A DNA stretch of 64,000 nucleotides from Muscardinus avellanarius (Eukaryota > Chordata > Mammalia > Rodentia > Gliridae). This document shows positions 20,294-30,775 of the stretch, one piece after another. The notes below the pieces were generated by a model. It was not told where the DNA came from, did not search any database, and saw only the letters and a list, made by a program, of their open reading frames with translations. Each line of letters begins with the position of its first letter. Position 1 is the first letter of the stretch. Location: contig OY726578.1 in NCBI GenBank assembly GCA_963383645.1, forward strand, positions 20,017,092 through 20,081,091, written 5' to 3'. The translations under genes and the position numbers were made by a program.

Positions 20294-21876
20294 GACAACA
20301 GGATTCTGAGGGTGCTGTTAAGCGGGACATGGTACCCTTGCATCAGGCGGATGCCAGTGGGAGGACATGGACCAGAGCCAGGGATGCGGCAGGTGGGTGT
20401 CCGTGCCTGGAGGTTGCTCGCAGCTCGAATGCTTCTGGTGTGATTCTTAGAGACGCTCCGGGCCTCTGTGGGAAGCCAGCCTCGTGTAGGAATCTCTCAG
20501 CTCCTCCCCCTCCCCGGGCCCAAAGTGAATCTCAGCTCCGAGGCGGCTCCGGCTTCAAAACGATGCTCCGAGCAGCCGCTCAGTATTCCAGGGACCACGC
20601 TGGACTCAATACATCAAAGGCTCAAGGATCACATAGCCCCATTAGCTGCAAAGTTTAATTTCCCTTTGGGGCTGGTGGTTACAATGAAACTACAGAACCA
20701 ATTACAACCTCCCCTTCACTGACAACCCGCTCAGATCAATAACAGCCCGTCGCCGGGATCGGCCTCATCCGTCAGGAGTCTCTGGGCCACCCACGCCCCG
20801 CGGCGGCGGCCGCGCACCCCCCTCTTCGCGAGGTGATGGAGAGAAAGCCCAGGGACGCCCTCTGATGTGCTCCAAGTCCCCGCTGGTTGTGTGGATGGAG
20901 ATACTGAGGCCAACGCAGTGGGAAATCACGAGTTAATAAATTGAACGAACAGTGAGTCGGGCGTCGTGTCTCGTCAGCTTTGGGCGCGTGGCTGAGAAGG
21001 GGGCAGATATGGTTCCTGTCTTCATGGGGAAACACAAGTAAACGAGTCAGAAAAGCCTGAGACTGTGGCACAACGTTCCAGGAAGAAGAAACGGCCAGTG
21101 CAAAGGCCCTGTGCTTGAGCAAACTGGAGAGGGGAGAGGAAAGACACCGCCAAAGTGTTGCCCCAGTGATGGAGGCCGGGGGCGGGAGGCAGGGCTGAGC
21201 TAGGGCTTTGGGTGGCATCTGAGTGCTGCGGGGACGCAGTAATGTGTTTCTGAGGGGCGATGGCTCACCAGAGACGGCGCACGGCATCAGGGGCCAGTCT
21301 CAGAAAGAAACGAGGTCTCACTGAGCCTAGGCTCTCTTCTCTCACGCCAGGCTCTGTTTCGAGAAGCGTCTGCAAATCCAATTTTGATTGGGGCCGGCAC
21401 TCAGGGCCCCGAGCCCAGCTGAGGGAGTGGAGACCCGCGTCTCCCTGGCGGGCCGTGCGCGGGGTCTACGGAGCCCGTGTTCTCTGCTTCTCTCTGCGGC
21501 CACCCGTCTCTGAGGACGTCTGTCCTCGTCAGAACCCCCCAGGCAGCTGCCATGACAGGTCTGGGGCTAATGTTTCCTTTGACAGGAGCAGCCCAAAGCC
21601 GGGACCCAGCCCAGCGCGGGCTGGCCTGTCCATCTCCGCTCCTGACCGGCTTTCCCCGAACCCTCAGCCACGGTCACCCTCCAGGCCGCCGGCAAAGACC
21701 GGGCGGCCCCCTGGGAACAGCTCTGAGCCTGGCACTGGCCTCCTCCCCCTCCCGCATCCATTCAATCTTCTTTTCCTTTTTTTTTTTCAATACTGTCATT
21801 CTTTTTTGATTTATTAACAAAACCATTATTAAATCCTGCTGCAGGCTAGGCAGCAAGAAACTGATAAACAGGCTTG
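20294..21876. other. 1.6 kb unique GC-rich block, no gene recognised
   Basis: CpG-rich patches at 20790-20830 and 21380-21760. A less GC-rich island at 20590-20770 is marked separately. Frames up to 185 codons occur on both strands because stops are rare; none shows a known domain. No terminator, splice or poly(A) pattern is persuasive. Confidence 0.45.
20590..20770. promoter_or_regulatory. unique island, candidate conserved noncoding element
   Basis: ACATCAAAGGCTCAAGG, CCCATTAGCTGCAAAGTTTA, CTACAGAACCAATTACAACC and CAGATCAATAACAGCC lie in 150 bp. ACATCAAAGG fits a TCF/LEF-like core and CAATTA a homeodomain core. Confidence 0.35.
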
Positions 21877-21932
21877 CGCGCACACACACGCACACACACA
21901 CACACGCACACACGCACGCACACACGCACACA
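21877..21932. repeat. (CA/CG)n microsatellite
   Basis: CA units with interspersed ACGC. Not attached to a SINE, unlike most CA arrays here. Confidence 0.95.
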
Positions 21933-22449
21933 GGACTGGGGATGGGGGAGGGGAAGAAAGAGCAGGGCAAGAAAACAGCGGGGAGGGAAGCTGAGTTTCA
22001 AGTCAAAGGACCCCCCCCCACCAAGCACAGCTGTCGGGGTTGACCAGCCCCCTCCCGCCCATCTGCACCCCGACCTTTGTGGCGTCTCCTGGAGCACAAG
22101 CCTCGGCTCCGAGTCCGTTGCAGCACCCCGCGGGCTCTGATCCTGACTCACAGCTCAGAGCCACACGGATTAGCGGGAGGACTACCTCCACGTCACAGGG
22201 AGGACCGCTTCAATCACCCAGGGAGCCCCAGCTGGGCGCCCGGGACAGCGATGCCACTCTGAGGCCAGCGTCTTCTCCCCAAAACAGGAGGAGTACGGCA
22301 CCTGTCTCCTGCGATCTCTGTGAGACTCTGTGATGCGGAGGAACAGGGCTGCCTGTGGGGAGGACCGCCTCCATGTCACCATGTCGCAGGGAGGATCACC
22401 GGTGGTTGCTGGGGGTGTGACCTTGAGGACACTACATCCCTGACCCATC
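21933..22449. other. unique GC-rich sequence, no gene recognised
   Basis: Contains GGAGGACTACCTCCACGTCACAGGGAGG-like wording at 22175-22205, repeated as GGAGGACCGCCTCCATGTCACC at 22359-22380 and CGCAGGGAGGATCACC at 22385, a diverged local repeat. No exon. Confidence 0.4.
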
Positions 22450-22583
22450 CATCTCTCTCTTTTCTCTCTTCTCTCTTCTCTCTTCTCTCTTCTCCCTCCC
22501 TCCCTCCCTCCCTCCCTCCCTCCCTCCCTTTCCTCCTCCTCCTTTTCTTCTTCTTCTTCTTCTTCTTCTTCTTCTTCTTCTTC

Positions 22584-22647
<64 letters not shown>

Positions 22648-22648
22648 G
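22450..22648. repeat. polypyrimidine tract: (TCTCTT)n, (CCCT)n, (TTC)n, (CT)n
   Basis: Nearly pure pyrimidine for 199 bp, in ordered blocks: CTCTCTTT, CCCT x8, CCTCCT, TTC about 13, then CT. The strand asymmetry can support triplex DNA. Confidence 0.97.
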
Positions 22649-22794
22649 CAAAATTCTAGGAACAGAAGTATCCCTAGGCCCTGCTGGAAGCTGATCCTGG
22701 GTGTAGAGATGGGCTGCAACATGATACAAGGGAATTTTAAAAATGTTTTAAAATGTTAAAAAAAATTTTTAAGTGTTCTACAAATCAGTAGTGT

Positions 22795-22890
22795 CGGTAG
22801 TTATGCACCTGTAGACATTTGTCAAAGCTCATTGAGCTGAAATTTAAGGATTAATTTTACTATAGCGAAATCATACCTCAATAGATGGAC
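22795..22890 (+). mobile_element. L1 3' UTR-like fragment
   Basis: TTTGTCAAAGCTCATTGAGC..TTTTACTATAGCGAAATCATACCTCAATAGA follows an old L1 3' end (tcaaaactcat..gaactg..ttataccTCAATAAA). Confidence 0.6.
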
Positions 22891-23371
22891 CTGAATTTTT
22901 TAATTATGAGGGTTCAGTAAATATTTGATGCATGCAGATGCCCTATAACACAGCAGCGACTCTGCCTCACATAATAAAAAATGATAGGTAGAGCTGAGTT
23001 GCTATATCCCTCTTGGCCAGTAGCGGTCGCTAACAGACACCCCCACCCCAATGCCACTTTCTCGTTGAAAGGTCCCATTCATGCACACATCAAACATTGG
23101 ATAAAATAAATCTTTGCTCAAAAAGACATTTTGAAACTCAAATTCTGTTGAGAGTAAGGGCTACCTGCATGCCTGGAAGCTTGCAACAAACTGATCTCCT
23201 TGGTCCTGACAACTGCCTGTTAGTAAATGAATGAAGTAATGAATTAATGAATGATTCTACCGAGCAGGTCTGTGAGCCAATGCAGTGTTGAATTGTGTGT
23301 GGCATTTGAGGTCCTGTTGTAGAGCCCCTCGCCGGGCATGGCTGGAGCATTTCTGGAATCTTTTTTTTTTT
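22891..23371. other. unique AT-richer sequence, no gene recognised
   Basis: Includes TTTTTAATTATGAGGG near 22910 and a GAATGAAGTAATGAATTAAT patch near 23230. No coding features. Confidence 0.4.
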
Positions 23372-23570
23372 TCAGTACTGGGGATGGAACCCAGGGGCAT
23401 TCGACCTCCGAGCTATACCCCCAGCCCTAGTTTTTATTCTTTATTTTGAAACCGGGTCTCACTGAGTTGCAGAGAACCTCCCTAAGTAGCTGAGGCTGTC
23501 CGTGAACCCGGATCCTCCTGTCTCAGCCTCCCAAATGTTGAGATTTCAAACGTAGCCTCCACGCCCGGCT
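23372..23570 (-). mobile_element. A-type SINE, minus strand
   Basis: CAGTACTGGGGATGGAACCC to TAGCCTCCACGCCCGGCT. Right half near consensus. Confidence 0.94.
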
Positions 23571-23679
23571 CTGCAAACCTTCACCGCAGTAGATAGAATA
23601 TGAGCAATGGCGGGGCATCACCGGGGCCTACGGGCAGTGGCAAACTTTGAGTTCAGGCCGATGCCCTCCTCCCCAGCCC

Positions 23680-23830
23680 TCGCAGCTGTGCCTCTTCCAA
23701 TAACAATATTTTCTCTGAAGAGAAAGTCATGTGTTTAATGGGAGATTTGGTTGAGTGAGTCACTGGGTACCTAAGTGAAATCATATTAAGGAAGTAATAT
23801 TTATTATTTCCATAAAGCAACCTGCACGGG
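23680..23830. promoter_or_regulatory. AT-rich island, weak regulatory candidate
   Basis: CCAATAACAATATTTTCTCT, ATCATATTAAGGAAGTAATA and TTTATTATTTCCATAAAGC in unique DNA inside a GC-rich stretch. A 280-codon minus frame runs across it into a polypurine repeat and is not credible. Confidence 0.3.
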
Positions 23831-24112
23831 CAAAGAGCAGGGGCCAGATGGCAGCACCAGATGTGCAGACAGCCAAATCCGGCCTGTCGAAACGGGGCCT
23901 GGGCCCGTGAGTTAAAGCCCTCCCGTGAGGGGGGACGGGCAATGTGGCTGGTCAGCAGGCGGCGCGGTCCTCTCAGAGGAGGGAAGGATGGCCAGGCCCA
24001 CGGCCATGGCAGAGTCCGCTGGAGTGGTCCAGGGTGGTGCGGGGAGGGATCGTGGTGTGGCCAGCGCAGAAAGGGACAGATGTGGGTGATGGAGGAGAAC
24101 TGACGGCCGGAG
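23831..24112. other. unique GC-rich sequence, nothing recognised
   Basis: No repeat or exon signal. Confidence 0.35.
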
Positions 24113-24180
24113 CTGGCCTGGTGGTGCACGGCCATGAGGCCAGGACTTGGGAGGCTGAAGTGGGAGGATCGTAGGTTCAA
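24113..24180 (+). mobile_element. truncated SINE left half
   Basis: GGCCTGGTGGTGCACGGCCA..GACTTGGGAGGCTGAAGTGG..TCGTAGGTTCAAAG, stopping after the B box and running into polypurine repeat. Confidence 0.8.
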
Positions 24181-24183
24181 AGT

Positions 24184-24304
24184 GATGTAGAGAAGGAAGG
24201 AAGGAGGGAGGAGGGAGGAAGGGAGGAAAGTAGGAGGGAGGAGGGAAGAAGGGAGGAGGGAAGAAGGGAGAAGGGAGGAGGGAAGAAGGGAGGAGGGAGG
24301 AGGG
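24184..24304. repeat. polypurine (GGGA/GGAGGA)n tract
   Basis: 120 bp of GGAGGGAGGA and GGAAGAAGGGA units with only one pyrimidine near its start. Confidence 0.95.
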
Positions 24305-24789
24305 GCCAAGCGGGCCCCACCCACTCCAGGAGGCCGGGCCAGCAGTGCACAACCCCCACGAGAGTGTTTAATTCTGTTCAGGAATCGGATTCTGGCTCTG
24401 CAGACTGAGCCCAGCCGCAGGGCCGGCCTCAATGCTTCCATTACCGCCAGCCGGATAAAACAGGAGGAGGCGCTGGGGACCGCTTCACCCTTCACTCCTC
24501 TGCGCTCTGGATTCCCAGCTACTCTGCATCTCCCCCTCTTTAAACCCTCGCTGTCAGGGAAGACACCAATGGTGGTAAGTCAGACGCTGTGCCAGGTGCG
24601 TGGGCAGGATGATGGTAAGCACTGACCAGGGTGATGTCCAGCAAATGTCCACTGTTATTGTCTATCTGACGTCCATTCCCCGGTCTTCTGGGATCAAACA
24701 CATTCCCCAGCTTATATTTCTTGACAGACAGACTCACGCTTCCTCCTGCCACAGTCCCTGAGACTCTAGTTGTTCTTGCTAATTGTGAA
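24305..24789. other. unique sequence, no gene recognised
   Basis: Holds GAGAGTGTTTAATTCTGTTC near 24360 and CTTCCATTACCGCCAGCCGG near 24435. No exon evidence. Confidence 0.4.
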
Positions 24790-24908
24790 GGGTCTCACTA
24801 AAGTGCTGAGGGTCTCACTAAGGTGCTGAGGCTGGCCTCAAACCTGTGATCCTCCTGCCTCAGCCTCCCAAGTACTGAGATTACAGGCATGCAGCACCAT
24901 AACCAGCT
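24790..24908 (-). mobile_element. SINE left half, minus, with 21-bp duplication
   Basis: GGGTCTCACTAAAGTGCTGA is immediately repeated as GGGTCTCACTAAGGTGCTGA, then GGCTGGCCTCAAACCTGTGA to ATAACCAGCTC. Confidence 0.88.
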
Positions 24909-24960
24909 CTTGGAAGCTCCCACACCTTGACATTAGTGGTCTCTGCCTCAAATTCCAGGA

Positions 24961-25003
24961 GGACGGCAGATTCAAAGCCAGCCTTGGCAACTTAGCAAGA
25001 TCC
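24961..25003 (+). mobile_element. SINE left-half fragment
   Basis: CAGATTCAAAGCCAGCCTTG GCAACTTAGCAAGA: the internal part of an A-type left half, broken by the next SINE. Confidence 0.7.
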
Positions 25004-25038
25004 TTTTATTTTTATTTATTTATTATTATTATTATTTT

Positions 25039-25219
25039 GGTGGTACTGGGGTTCCTGGAAGCCCTTCTACCTCCAGGCTACACTCCCAGACCTATTTTTT
25101 ATATTTTTATTTGGAAACAGGGTCTCCTAAGCCAGCGCGGCTGGCTTTGAACCTGTGCGATCCTCCTGTCTCCCTCTCCCAAGCACGGGGATTACAAGCA
25201 TGCGCCACTACGCCTGGCA
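25039..25219 (-). mobile_element. B-type SINE, minus strand
   Basis: GGTGGTACTGGGGTTCCTGG to CGCCACTACGCCTGGCAG, preceded by a (TTA)n tail at 25018-25036. Confidence 0.94.
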
Positions 25220-25269
25220 GTGGATTTAGTTCTTTAGGAAGACACCGAGGCGAGGCGTAGCGGGGGCAC

Positions 25270-25440
25270 AGGGCGGTCCCGTGCGAGAATGTCGTGTTCT
25301 GTAAGCTCAGCCAGGCTCGGGAAGCCCAGGGTCCCACGTTCTCTCTTACGTGTGGAAGCTACAGATTAGAAAATAGAAAATGGATAACAGATAAACAAGG
25401 AGGGAGAGAGTGGTGGGAGGGGACGGGGGAGAGGAACGGA
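25270..25440 (+). mobile_element. L1 3' end fragment
   Basis: CTCTCTTACGTGTGGAAGCT ACAGATTAG and GAGAGAGTGGTGGGAGGGGA parallel the L1 pieces at 18110 and 63695. Confidence 0.6.
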
Positions 25441-25549
25441 GAATCCAGGGTGTCTCTGGAGGAGGAGGCCCGGGACACGAGCCCGGCGCACTCAGCCCAG
25501 TTCAAGAGGCCGAGGTGCGCTGGGCGGGACTCGGCCGTGTCCCCGGAGC

Positions 25550-25885
25550 GCGTGGGATTATCCGTAGAAAGTTGGAAGGGTTATGCAAATGGGACTGCCG
25601 GATAAAGAATGTTCCTGGTGGATCGTTGTGCGTGACGGCTCCCCTCTACCTAAGCTGGCAAAAATTCTCTCCCCGGTGCCAATTATGTGCTTGTTAGCGC
25701 TGACATTCTCCGCGTCGTTACACCGGATGGGCGCCGTTTATGTACACTCTGCAACGGGTACCCATTGTCATTTTTCCTCTGTTTACAACCCGGTATCATA
25801 AATGCCATTTTTTTCAAATGTTAAGGTATTTGGTATTTGATCTGTCGTTAAGGCACAGAATATGTTTGTCCCTAGAAGGGATGGG
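25550..25885. promoter_or_regulatory. unique island with POU/T-rich motifs, candidate conserved noncoding element
   Basis: Unique DNA containing GTTATGCAAATGGG (octamer-like), GTGCCAATTATGTGC, TTTATGTACACT, GTTTACAACCCGG, ATCATAAATGCC and several retained CpGs (TCCGCGTCGTTACACCGGAT). No open frame of substance spans it. CpG retention in AT-rich unique DNA is compatible with constraint. Confidence 0.42.
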
Positions 25886-26284
25886 TCCAGATGCTCTCAG
25901 GTGTCCCAGGAGGGAGCGAATGTTCTGGAAGGCTTGAGGAGGGTCCATGTCTGAGCCTGGAGCCCCCCGCCCCTTCCTGGGCCTCATTCTGCCCAGTGAG
26001 GCACAAAGTGACTCAATCCAGAAGTTTCTGAGGTCCTTCTGCAGCCTTGATTTTTTTATGACCCTGTCGAGACGCTCAGCTGTAGTTGTTGATTAAAAAA
26101 AGACCAAGTGATGTGTGTGTTTCTGCCACTGTGAGTCTCTCTGTGATGTATGATTTCAGTGCACCGAAAAGGTATTTAAAGATAAATCTCCTTTTTGAGA
26201 AATATATATGGTATATTTGTATAGCATATTTAATAGTGTGCATACATATAGTATTTAATATATAGTATACATTTAAAAAAAAAA
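25886..26284. other. unique then AT-rich sequence, no gene recognised
   Basis: 26180-26270 is an AT-rich low-complexity patch (ATATATATGGTATATTTGTA). No exon. Confidence 0.4.
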
Positions 26285-26452
26285 GCCATACCCGGAATCC
26301 CAGTACTTGGGAGACTGAGACAGGAGGGTCACAGGTTCGAAGCCAGCCTCAGCAATTTTGTGAGACCCTATTTCGAAGTCAAAATTAAGTTAAAAAATAC
26401 GGCTGGGGTGTTATTCAGAGGTAGAATGCCCGTGGGTTCAATTTCCAGTTCC
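26285..26452 (+). mobile_element. A-type SINE lacking its 5' end
   Basis: GCCATACCCGGAATCCCAGT, GGTTCGAAGCCAGCCTCAGC, ATTCAGAGGTAGAATGCCCG, TCAATTTCCAGTTCC. Confidence 0.9.
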
Positions 26453-26461
26453 CCCTGCCCA

Positions 26462-26462
<1 letters not shown>

Positions 26463-26507
<45 letters not shown>
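26463..26507. repeat. (CA)n at a SINE tail
   Basis: About 22 CA units following the SINE end. Confidence 0.97.
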
Positions 26508-26509
<2 letters not shown>

Positions 26510-26579
26510 CCTAAAAATGGAATGACTTACAAAACAATGACATCGCAAACAGGGGGGATGGCGAATTATTAAGTAAATT

Positions 26580-27080
26580 ATATTGATGCTTTGGGTCGCC
26601 CTGGGACACAATCAAAGGGAACTGTGACCTCACCCTAGGCGCAAAAATCAAGCCCAGACAGATTAAATATTCAAACAGGAAAAGCAAACACTGGGAAGAG
26701 TACAGAGGAGAATGTTTCCGTGACCTCGAGTCTTATCAATATCCAGATATCAGGGACCACGAGAGAGGTAAAGGAGAGAGTCCGCTTACGCATATTTAAG
26801 AGACTCTTCCTACCGCCAAGTTCGCACAGCTCTAACGAGCAAAGCAGGGGGGTCGCAAAGAATCAGCCCAGAAAACAAAACGCAGGGAAGCCAATTCAAG
26901 CAGCCAACGCTCGGGAAAGCTTGAAGTTCAACAAATCCATCGGCCGACACGTCGCTAAAAGATGAAGGACGTTACTGATGAGCCCAGAAGGTCTGTGCGA
27001 AAGCGCCGGTGACCAGCTGCACGGAAACTCCACCCGTGAGGTCACGCCTCGTCCCCGTCTGAGGAGCAGAAGACAGAAAG
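26580..27080 (+). mobile_element. degenerate L1 ORF2 remnant
   Basis: TGTGACCTCACCCTAGGCGC AAAAATCAAGCCCAGACAGATTAAA followed by AGAGACTCTTCCTACCGCC and AAAACAAAACGCAGGGAAGCC parallels a late ORF2 region of old L1s. Frame destroyed. Confidence 0.55.
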
Positions 27081-27474
27081 GTCGTATCGTGTCCCCGCAG
27101 AATTAAAGCCGCCAAGTGATGTCCCCGTCCAGCTGGAGAATGTTAAAACGACGGACGACCGTCGGCCTGGACCCCGAGACCCTCCCCGTGCGGACCCCCA
27201 GGAGCCCAGCATGACACGGACCAGGGGAAGTTCTCACTCGCGCCCCGAGGAGACGGCAAGGGGTGCACCCGCCTTCTCACCAGGGCAAAACGGGAGTGGG
27301 GCTGCGCTGCGGGAAAAGGGGGCGTCCTCGTGGGAAGGAGCGACTAAGAAATAGTCTGCCGCTGTCAGGATGGACCGATGGATAGGCAGAAACACGGGCA
27401 GATCTCAAAACCCAGCTGGGCAAACCTGCAAACACCTGCGGTGTGTTTAGCCCAGGCAAGGGTGTAAACACCGT
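27081..27474. other. unique GC-rich sequence, no gene recognised
   Basis: Possibly further decayed L1 at the left edge. No exon. Confidence 0.35.
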
Positions 27475-27735
27475 GGGTCCGCCGTAGCTGCGGGGTCTGT
27501 ATCTGCGGAGTCAACTAAACCCGGACCGGACATGTTTGAGAAAAACAGATGACGGCTGTCTGTACTGAACACGTTTTGGTGTCATGGCCCTCTAAACAAT
27601 AGAGCGTAATGCCTATGTTAGCAAAGACCACGGGAGGATGTGCAAAAAAATACCATGTCACTTTATAGCAGAGACTTGAGCATCTGTGGGTGGGCGCGAA
27701 GCTGACCCCCAACTCGTGCCAGGGGACGGCCGCTT
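27475..27735. mobile_element. Tigger/MER2-like (pogo-type) DNA transposon remnant
   Basis: CTGCGGGGTCTGTATCTGCG, CTGTACTGAACACGTTTTGG, CCTCTAAACAATAGAGCGTA, CACGGGAGGATGTGCAAAAA and GACTTGAGCATCTGTGGGTG occur in the order of the MER2-type element whose ends read (c)cgcggatac. Non-autonomous: no transposase frame. Confidence 0.7.
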
Positions 27736-28044
27736 AAACCAGGAGCCGGCGGTGCGGTGGGGGCATACAAACTAAGTTGTGTGTCCCTGTGGGTCAGGAA
27801 AAGGGAAGGAAGATGGGTGGGGAGGGGTCTGAAAGAAAAGACTCCTCGTGGATAGAATCTACTCCACGCTACGCATCTGAGCCCCGTCCTCTGGGGGGGG
27901 GGAAATAAACAAACAGTATCCGAGTGTTCCGGGCACTCTGCAAAGGGCGATGATACGGAGATTGGAGAGACAGATGTGCAGGTAAAGACAGACATAGAGA
28001 CGGAGAGGTCCCTGGAAAGGTGCCTGGGTTGGCAGTGCGGTAAT
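27736..28044. other. unique sequence, nothing recognised
   Basis: Includes a G9 run near 27893. No exon. Confidence 0.35.
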
Positions 28045-28230
28045 ACTTGAACAATTAAATCAGGGAATAATGGAATCAGGGCTCTAATCTTGACGATGGA
28101 TCAATTGAACGAGGGATTCATAATTTGAGTGGGTTTACTGGGAGGTAACTTAGACAGGTGGGGTGTGTCTGGAGGAGGTAGTTTACTGGGGGTTACTCTC
28201 CCTCTCCCTCCCTCTCTCTCTCCCTCCTGG

Positions 28231-28277
<47 letters not shown>

Positions 28278-28425
28278 AGCTGCCTCACCCTTTAATGGCG
28301 TAATGTCTGCCTTGGAGCCAGCCAACGATGGACTGGACCTCTGAAACCATGAGCCAAATACACCCTTTCTCTACGTTGTTCAAGGCAGGTCTTTGTTGCA
28401 CCAATGGAAAAATGGCCTAAGACAG
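28045..28425 (+). mobile_element. MaLR-type LTR with expanded (CT)n
   Basis: 5' part AATAATGGAATCAGGGCTCT..CATAATTTGAGTGGG. 3' part GCCAGCCAACGATGGACTGG, ACCTCTGAAACCATGAGCCA, TGTTCAAGGCAGGTCTTTGTT, CCTAAGACAG. The 3' wording matches MLT1/ORR1-like ends and the second copy at 56969-57900. Solo LTR; no retroviral genes. Confidence 0.75.
28194..28274. repeat. (CT)n/(CCCT)n tract inside an LTR
   Basis: TCTCCCTCTCCCTCCCTCTC, then about 17 CT units, at the same internal position as the larger tract in the 57-kb LTR. Confidence 0.95.
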
Positions 28426-28924
28426 AAAGATGATAGACAGATAGATCCAATCTTCATATCATTTAATGAGGCAATTGAATCTGCATAACCTACCAATAAT
28501 ATTATAATCACTATTAGTGATTATAAAGCAGGACACTGAGACCGAGGCGGGGAAGATAGCTGCCCTTTCCCCTCAAGGGCAAATTGACTGTATTGGACTC
28601 GATCCTGGTCTCTCCAGGGCTGAGCCCTGCAGGGAGACCACCCCACCCTGTGAGGGCCTCTGCATGCAACTCCCACCCTGCTTCTTGCCCCCAGCTGGCT
28701 CGGGACCATTGCGACTGGCCCAGTTCTGTGTCTCGGCCCAGCCCCGGGGGTGCTCCTCTGGGATGGGGCACATCTGCTGTGCCTACACACCAGACCCGAG
28801 CCAGGGTTAGGGGAAGGATGTCGAGCGGCCATTCTGAGCGCAGAGCAGGCCATGAACTCACCTGCTGGCAGAGGGAGAGATCTGCACACATGCGTGAGGG
28901 TGGCTTCCATCCCAAAGAAAGGAA
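28426..28924. other. unique sequence, no gene recognised
   Basis: GC-rich between 28540 and 28860. The frames on both strands overlap and have no family match. Confidence 0.4.
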
Positions 28925-29093
28925 GACAGGAAAATGGCGAATGTTAGCAAGGACTGGAGAACCTGGGACGCCAGAGCACAGAGCACTGTGGGCGGAAACG
29001 GGAAACGGTGCAGCTTCTCTGGAAAGTAATATGGATTTCCTTCTAATAACTAAACCCAGATTGACTGAAGGATCCAGAAATTCTACTTCTGGA

Positions 29094-29096
<3 letters not shown>

Positions 29097-29146
<50 letters not shown>
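29097..29146. repeat. (TG)n microsatellite
   Basis: 25 TG units 20 bp before the SINE insertion point, within the L1. Confidence 0.97.
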
Positions 29147-29149
<3 letters not shown>

Positions 29150-29158
29150 ATGTAGAGT

Positions 29159-29383
29159 TGCAAATAATTTTTTTTGAGGTACTGGGGATGGAATCCAGGG
29201 GCATTCTACCTCCTAATTACATCCCCAGCCCTATTTTTGCATTATTTATTTTGAAACAGGGACTCACTGAGTTGCAAGGGGCCTCACTAAATAGCTGAGG
29301 CTGGCTGCAAACCTCGATCATCCTATCTTAGCCTCCCACAGGTTGGGATTACAAGTGTGCGCCACCACACCTGGCTGCAAATA
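29159..29383 (-). mobile_element. A-type SINE with 8-bp TSD, in an L1
   Basis: Body 29167-29375, GAGGTACTGGGGATGGAATC to GCGCCACCACACCTGGC. TSD TGCAAATA at 29159-29166 and 29376-29383. Confidence 0.94.
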
Positions 29384-29483
29384 GATATTTGTACACCCAT
29401 ATTCATGACATAATTCGCATTAGCCAAGAGGTGGAAGAACCCAAGTGTTCATCCATCCAAGGTGGAATGGTTGAGTAAAGTGT

Positions 29484-29486
<3 letters not shown>

Positions 29487-29529
<43 letters not shown>
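29487..29529. repeat. (TA)n microsatellite
   Basis: About 21 TA units, grown from the TATATATA box of the surrounding L1. Confidence 0.97.
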
Positions 29530-29531
<2 letters not shown>

Positions 29532-29704
29532 TATTATTCAACCTTGAAGAGGAAGAAAACTCTGACCCATGAAACAACGTGGGTGAACTCTGAGGAACTT
29601 ATGCTAAGTGGAATAAACCGTCGCAATAAAACAAATACTGTATGATTGCACTTACGTAGGACATTTATAGTACTCAACTTCATAATCAGAAATAAAAATG
29701 GAAC

Positions 29705-29886
29705 ATATGACAGTCCATGCCTTTAAGTCCAGCACTTGAGAGGCTGAGACGGGAGAATAGCAGGTTCAAGGCTAGCCCCAGCAACTTAGCAAGACCCTCT
29801 TTCAAAATTTAAAAGAGTAAAATAAAAAAGGGCTGGGGGTGTAGCTCAGAGGTAGAATGCCCTGGGGTTCAATCCCTTGTACCACA
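29705..29886 (+). mobile_element. A-type SINE
   Basis: ACAGTCCATGCCTTTAAGTC, GCAGGTTCAAGGCTAGCCCC, GGGGGTGTAGCTCAGAGGTA, TTCAATCCCTTGTACC. Confidence 0.9.
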
Positions 29887-29960
29887 AAAAAGAAGGAAGG
29901 AAGAAAAAAAAGGAAGGAAGGAAGGGAGGAAGGAAGGAAAAGAGGAAGGAAAGAAGAATG
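29887..29960. repeat. (GGAA)n SINE-tail polypurine
   Basis: GGAAGGAAGG units with an A8 interruption, continuing the SINE tail. Confidence 0.95.
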
Positions 29961-30547
29961 GAGGTGGTGTGCAGAGGCTGGAGGAGGGCTAGGTGGGGAA
30001 GTGTTCAGCCAACAGGTTTCGGTTTTGTGAGACGACAAATTCCTGGGATTTTCTGCACGGCAAGTTGGATATATTTCACACTACGGCACCCGTAGGCATC
30101 GTACCACAACAAGCTCCTTGACAGCCCAGATAAGCACGTGGCCACCTGTCACCCTGGCTCCTGACCGCTGTCCTCAGGTCAGGACACAGTTCCTCCAATA
30201 ACTGGGCTTCTAACCCTGAATCTCTCTCTCCAGCCTCCCCACGTGTCGCTGGCCTGGCCAGGAGCTGGCTGTCCCCACAAAGACTCTTCCCTGCGGCCAC
30301 TGCTGCTGCGGTCTGGCCGGACCCACAGCCCAGGTGTGAAGAGCCACGACCATTCACAAGGTGAGCGTCTGCTCACCAGAGGACGCCTCCATCCAGAGAA
30401 ACCCTCTTGTCATAAGAGGGTTCAGAACAGGGCCACCTCGCAGGAGTGGCGGGGGCTGCCTCGATTTTACAAGGAGCCCAGGCTCACTGTGGGTGGACCG
30501 AGTCAGGGTCCTGGGATCCTTTTAGTTGATTAGGGAGAGAAAGCTCC
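29961..30547. other. unique sequence, no gene recognised
   Basis: GC-rich unique DNA; frames on both strands up to 96 codons without recognisable identity. Confidence 0.4.
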
Positions 30548-30720
30548 TCCCCATCTTCCTCCTGTCTTCCTCCTCCTCCTCCTCCTCCTCCTCCTTCTTC
30601 TTCTTTTCTCTCTCTCCTTTTCTCTCTCTCTCTCTCTTCTCTTCTCTTCTCTTCTCTCTCTTCTTTTCTTCTTCTTCTTCTTCTTCTTCTTCTTCTTCTT
30701 CTTCTTCTTCTTCTTCTTCT

Positions 30721-30774
<54 letters not shown>
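30548..30774. repeat. polypyrimidine tract: (TCC)n, (CTCTT)n, (TTC)n, (CT)n
   Basis: 226 bp almost purely pyrimidine in ordered blocks, ending in about 27 CT units that run straight into a reversed SINE tail. Confidence 0.97.

Positions 30775-30775
<1 letters not shown>

Larger units (their letters stand above)
28925..29705 (+). mobile_element. L1 3' end, interrupted by (TG)n and a SINE
   Basis: AAAATGGCGAATGTTAGCAA, GGTGCAGCTTCTCTGGAAAG, GAAATTCTACTTCTGG before the break. After it: ATTCGCATTAGCCAAGAGGT, GTGTTCATCCATCCAAGGTG, TTATTCAACCTTGAAGAGG, ACTTATGCTAAGTGGAATAA. The two halves join across the SINE's TSD. Confidence 0.85.

Noticed and set aside
23653..24495. 280-codon minus-strand frame
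   Set aside because: It crosses a polypurine repeat, a SINE fragment and unrelated unique DNA; the translation shows repeat-derived Leu/Ser/Pro runs.
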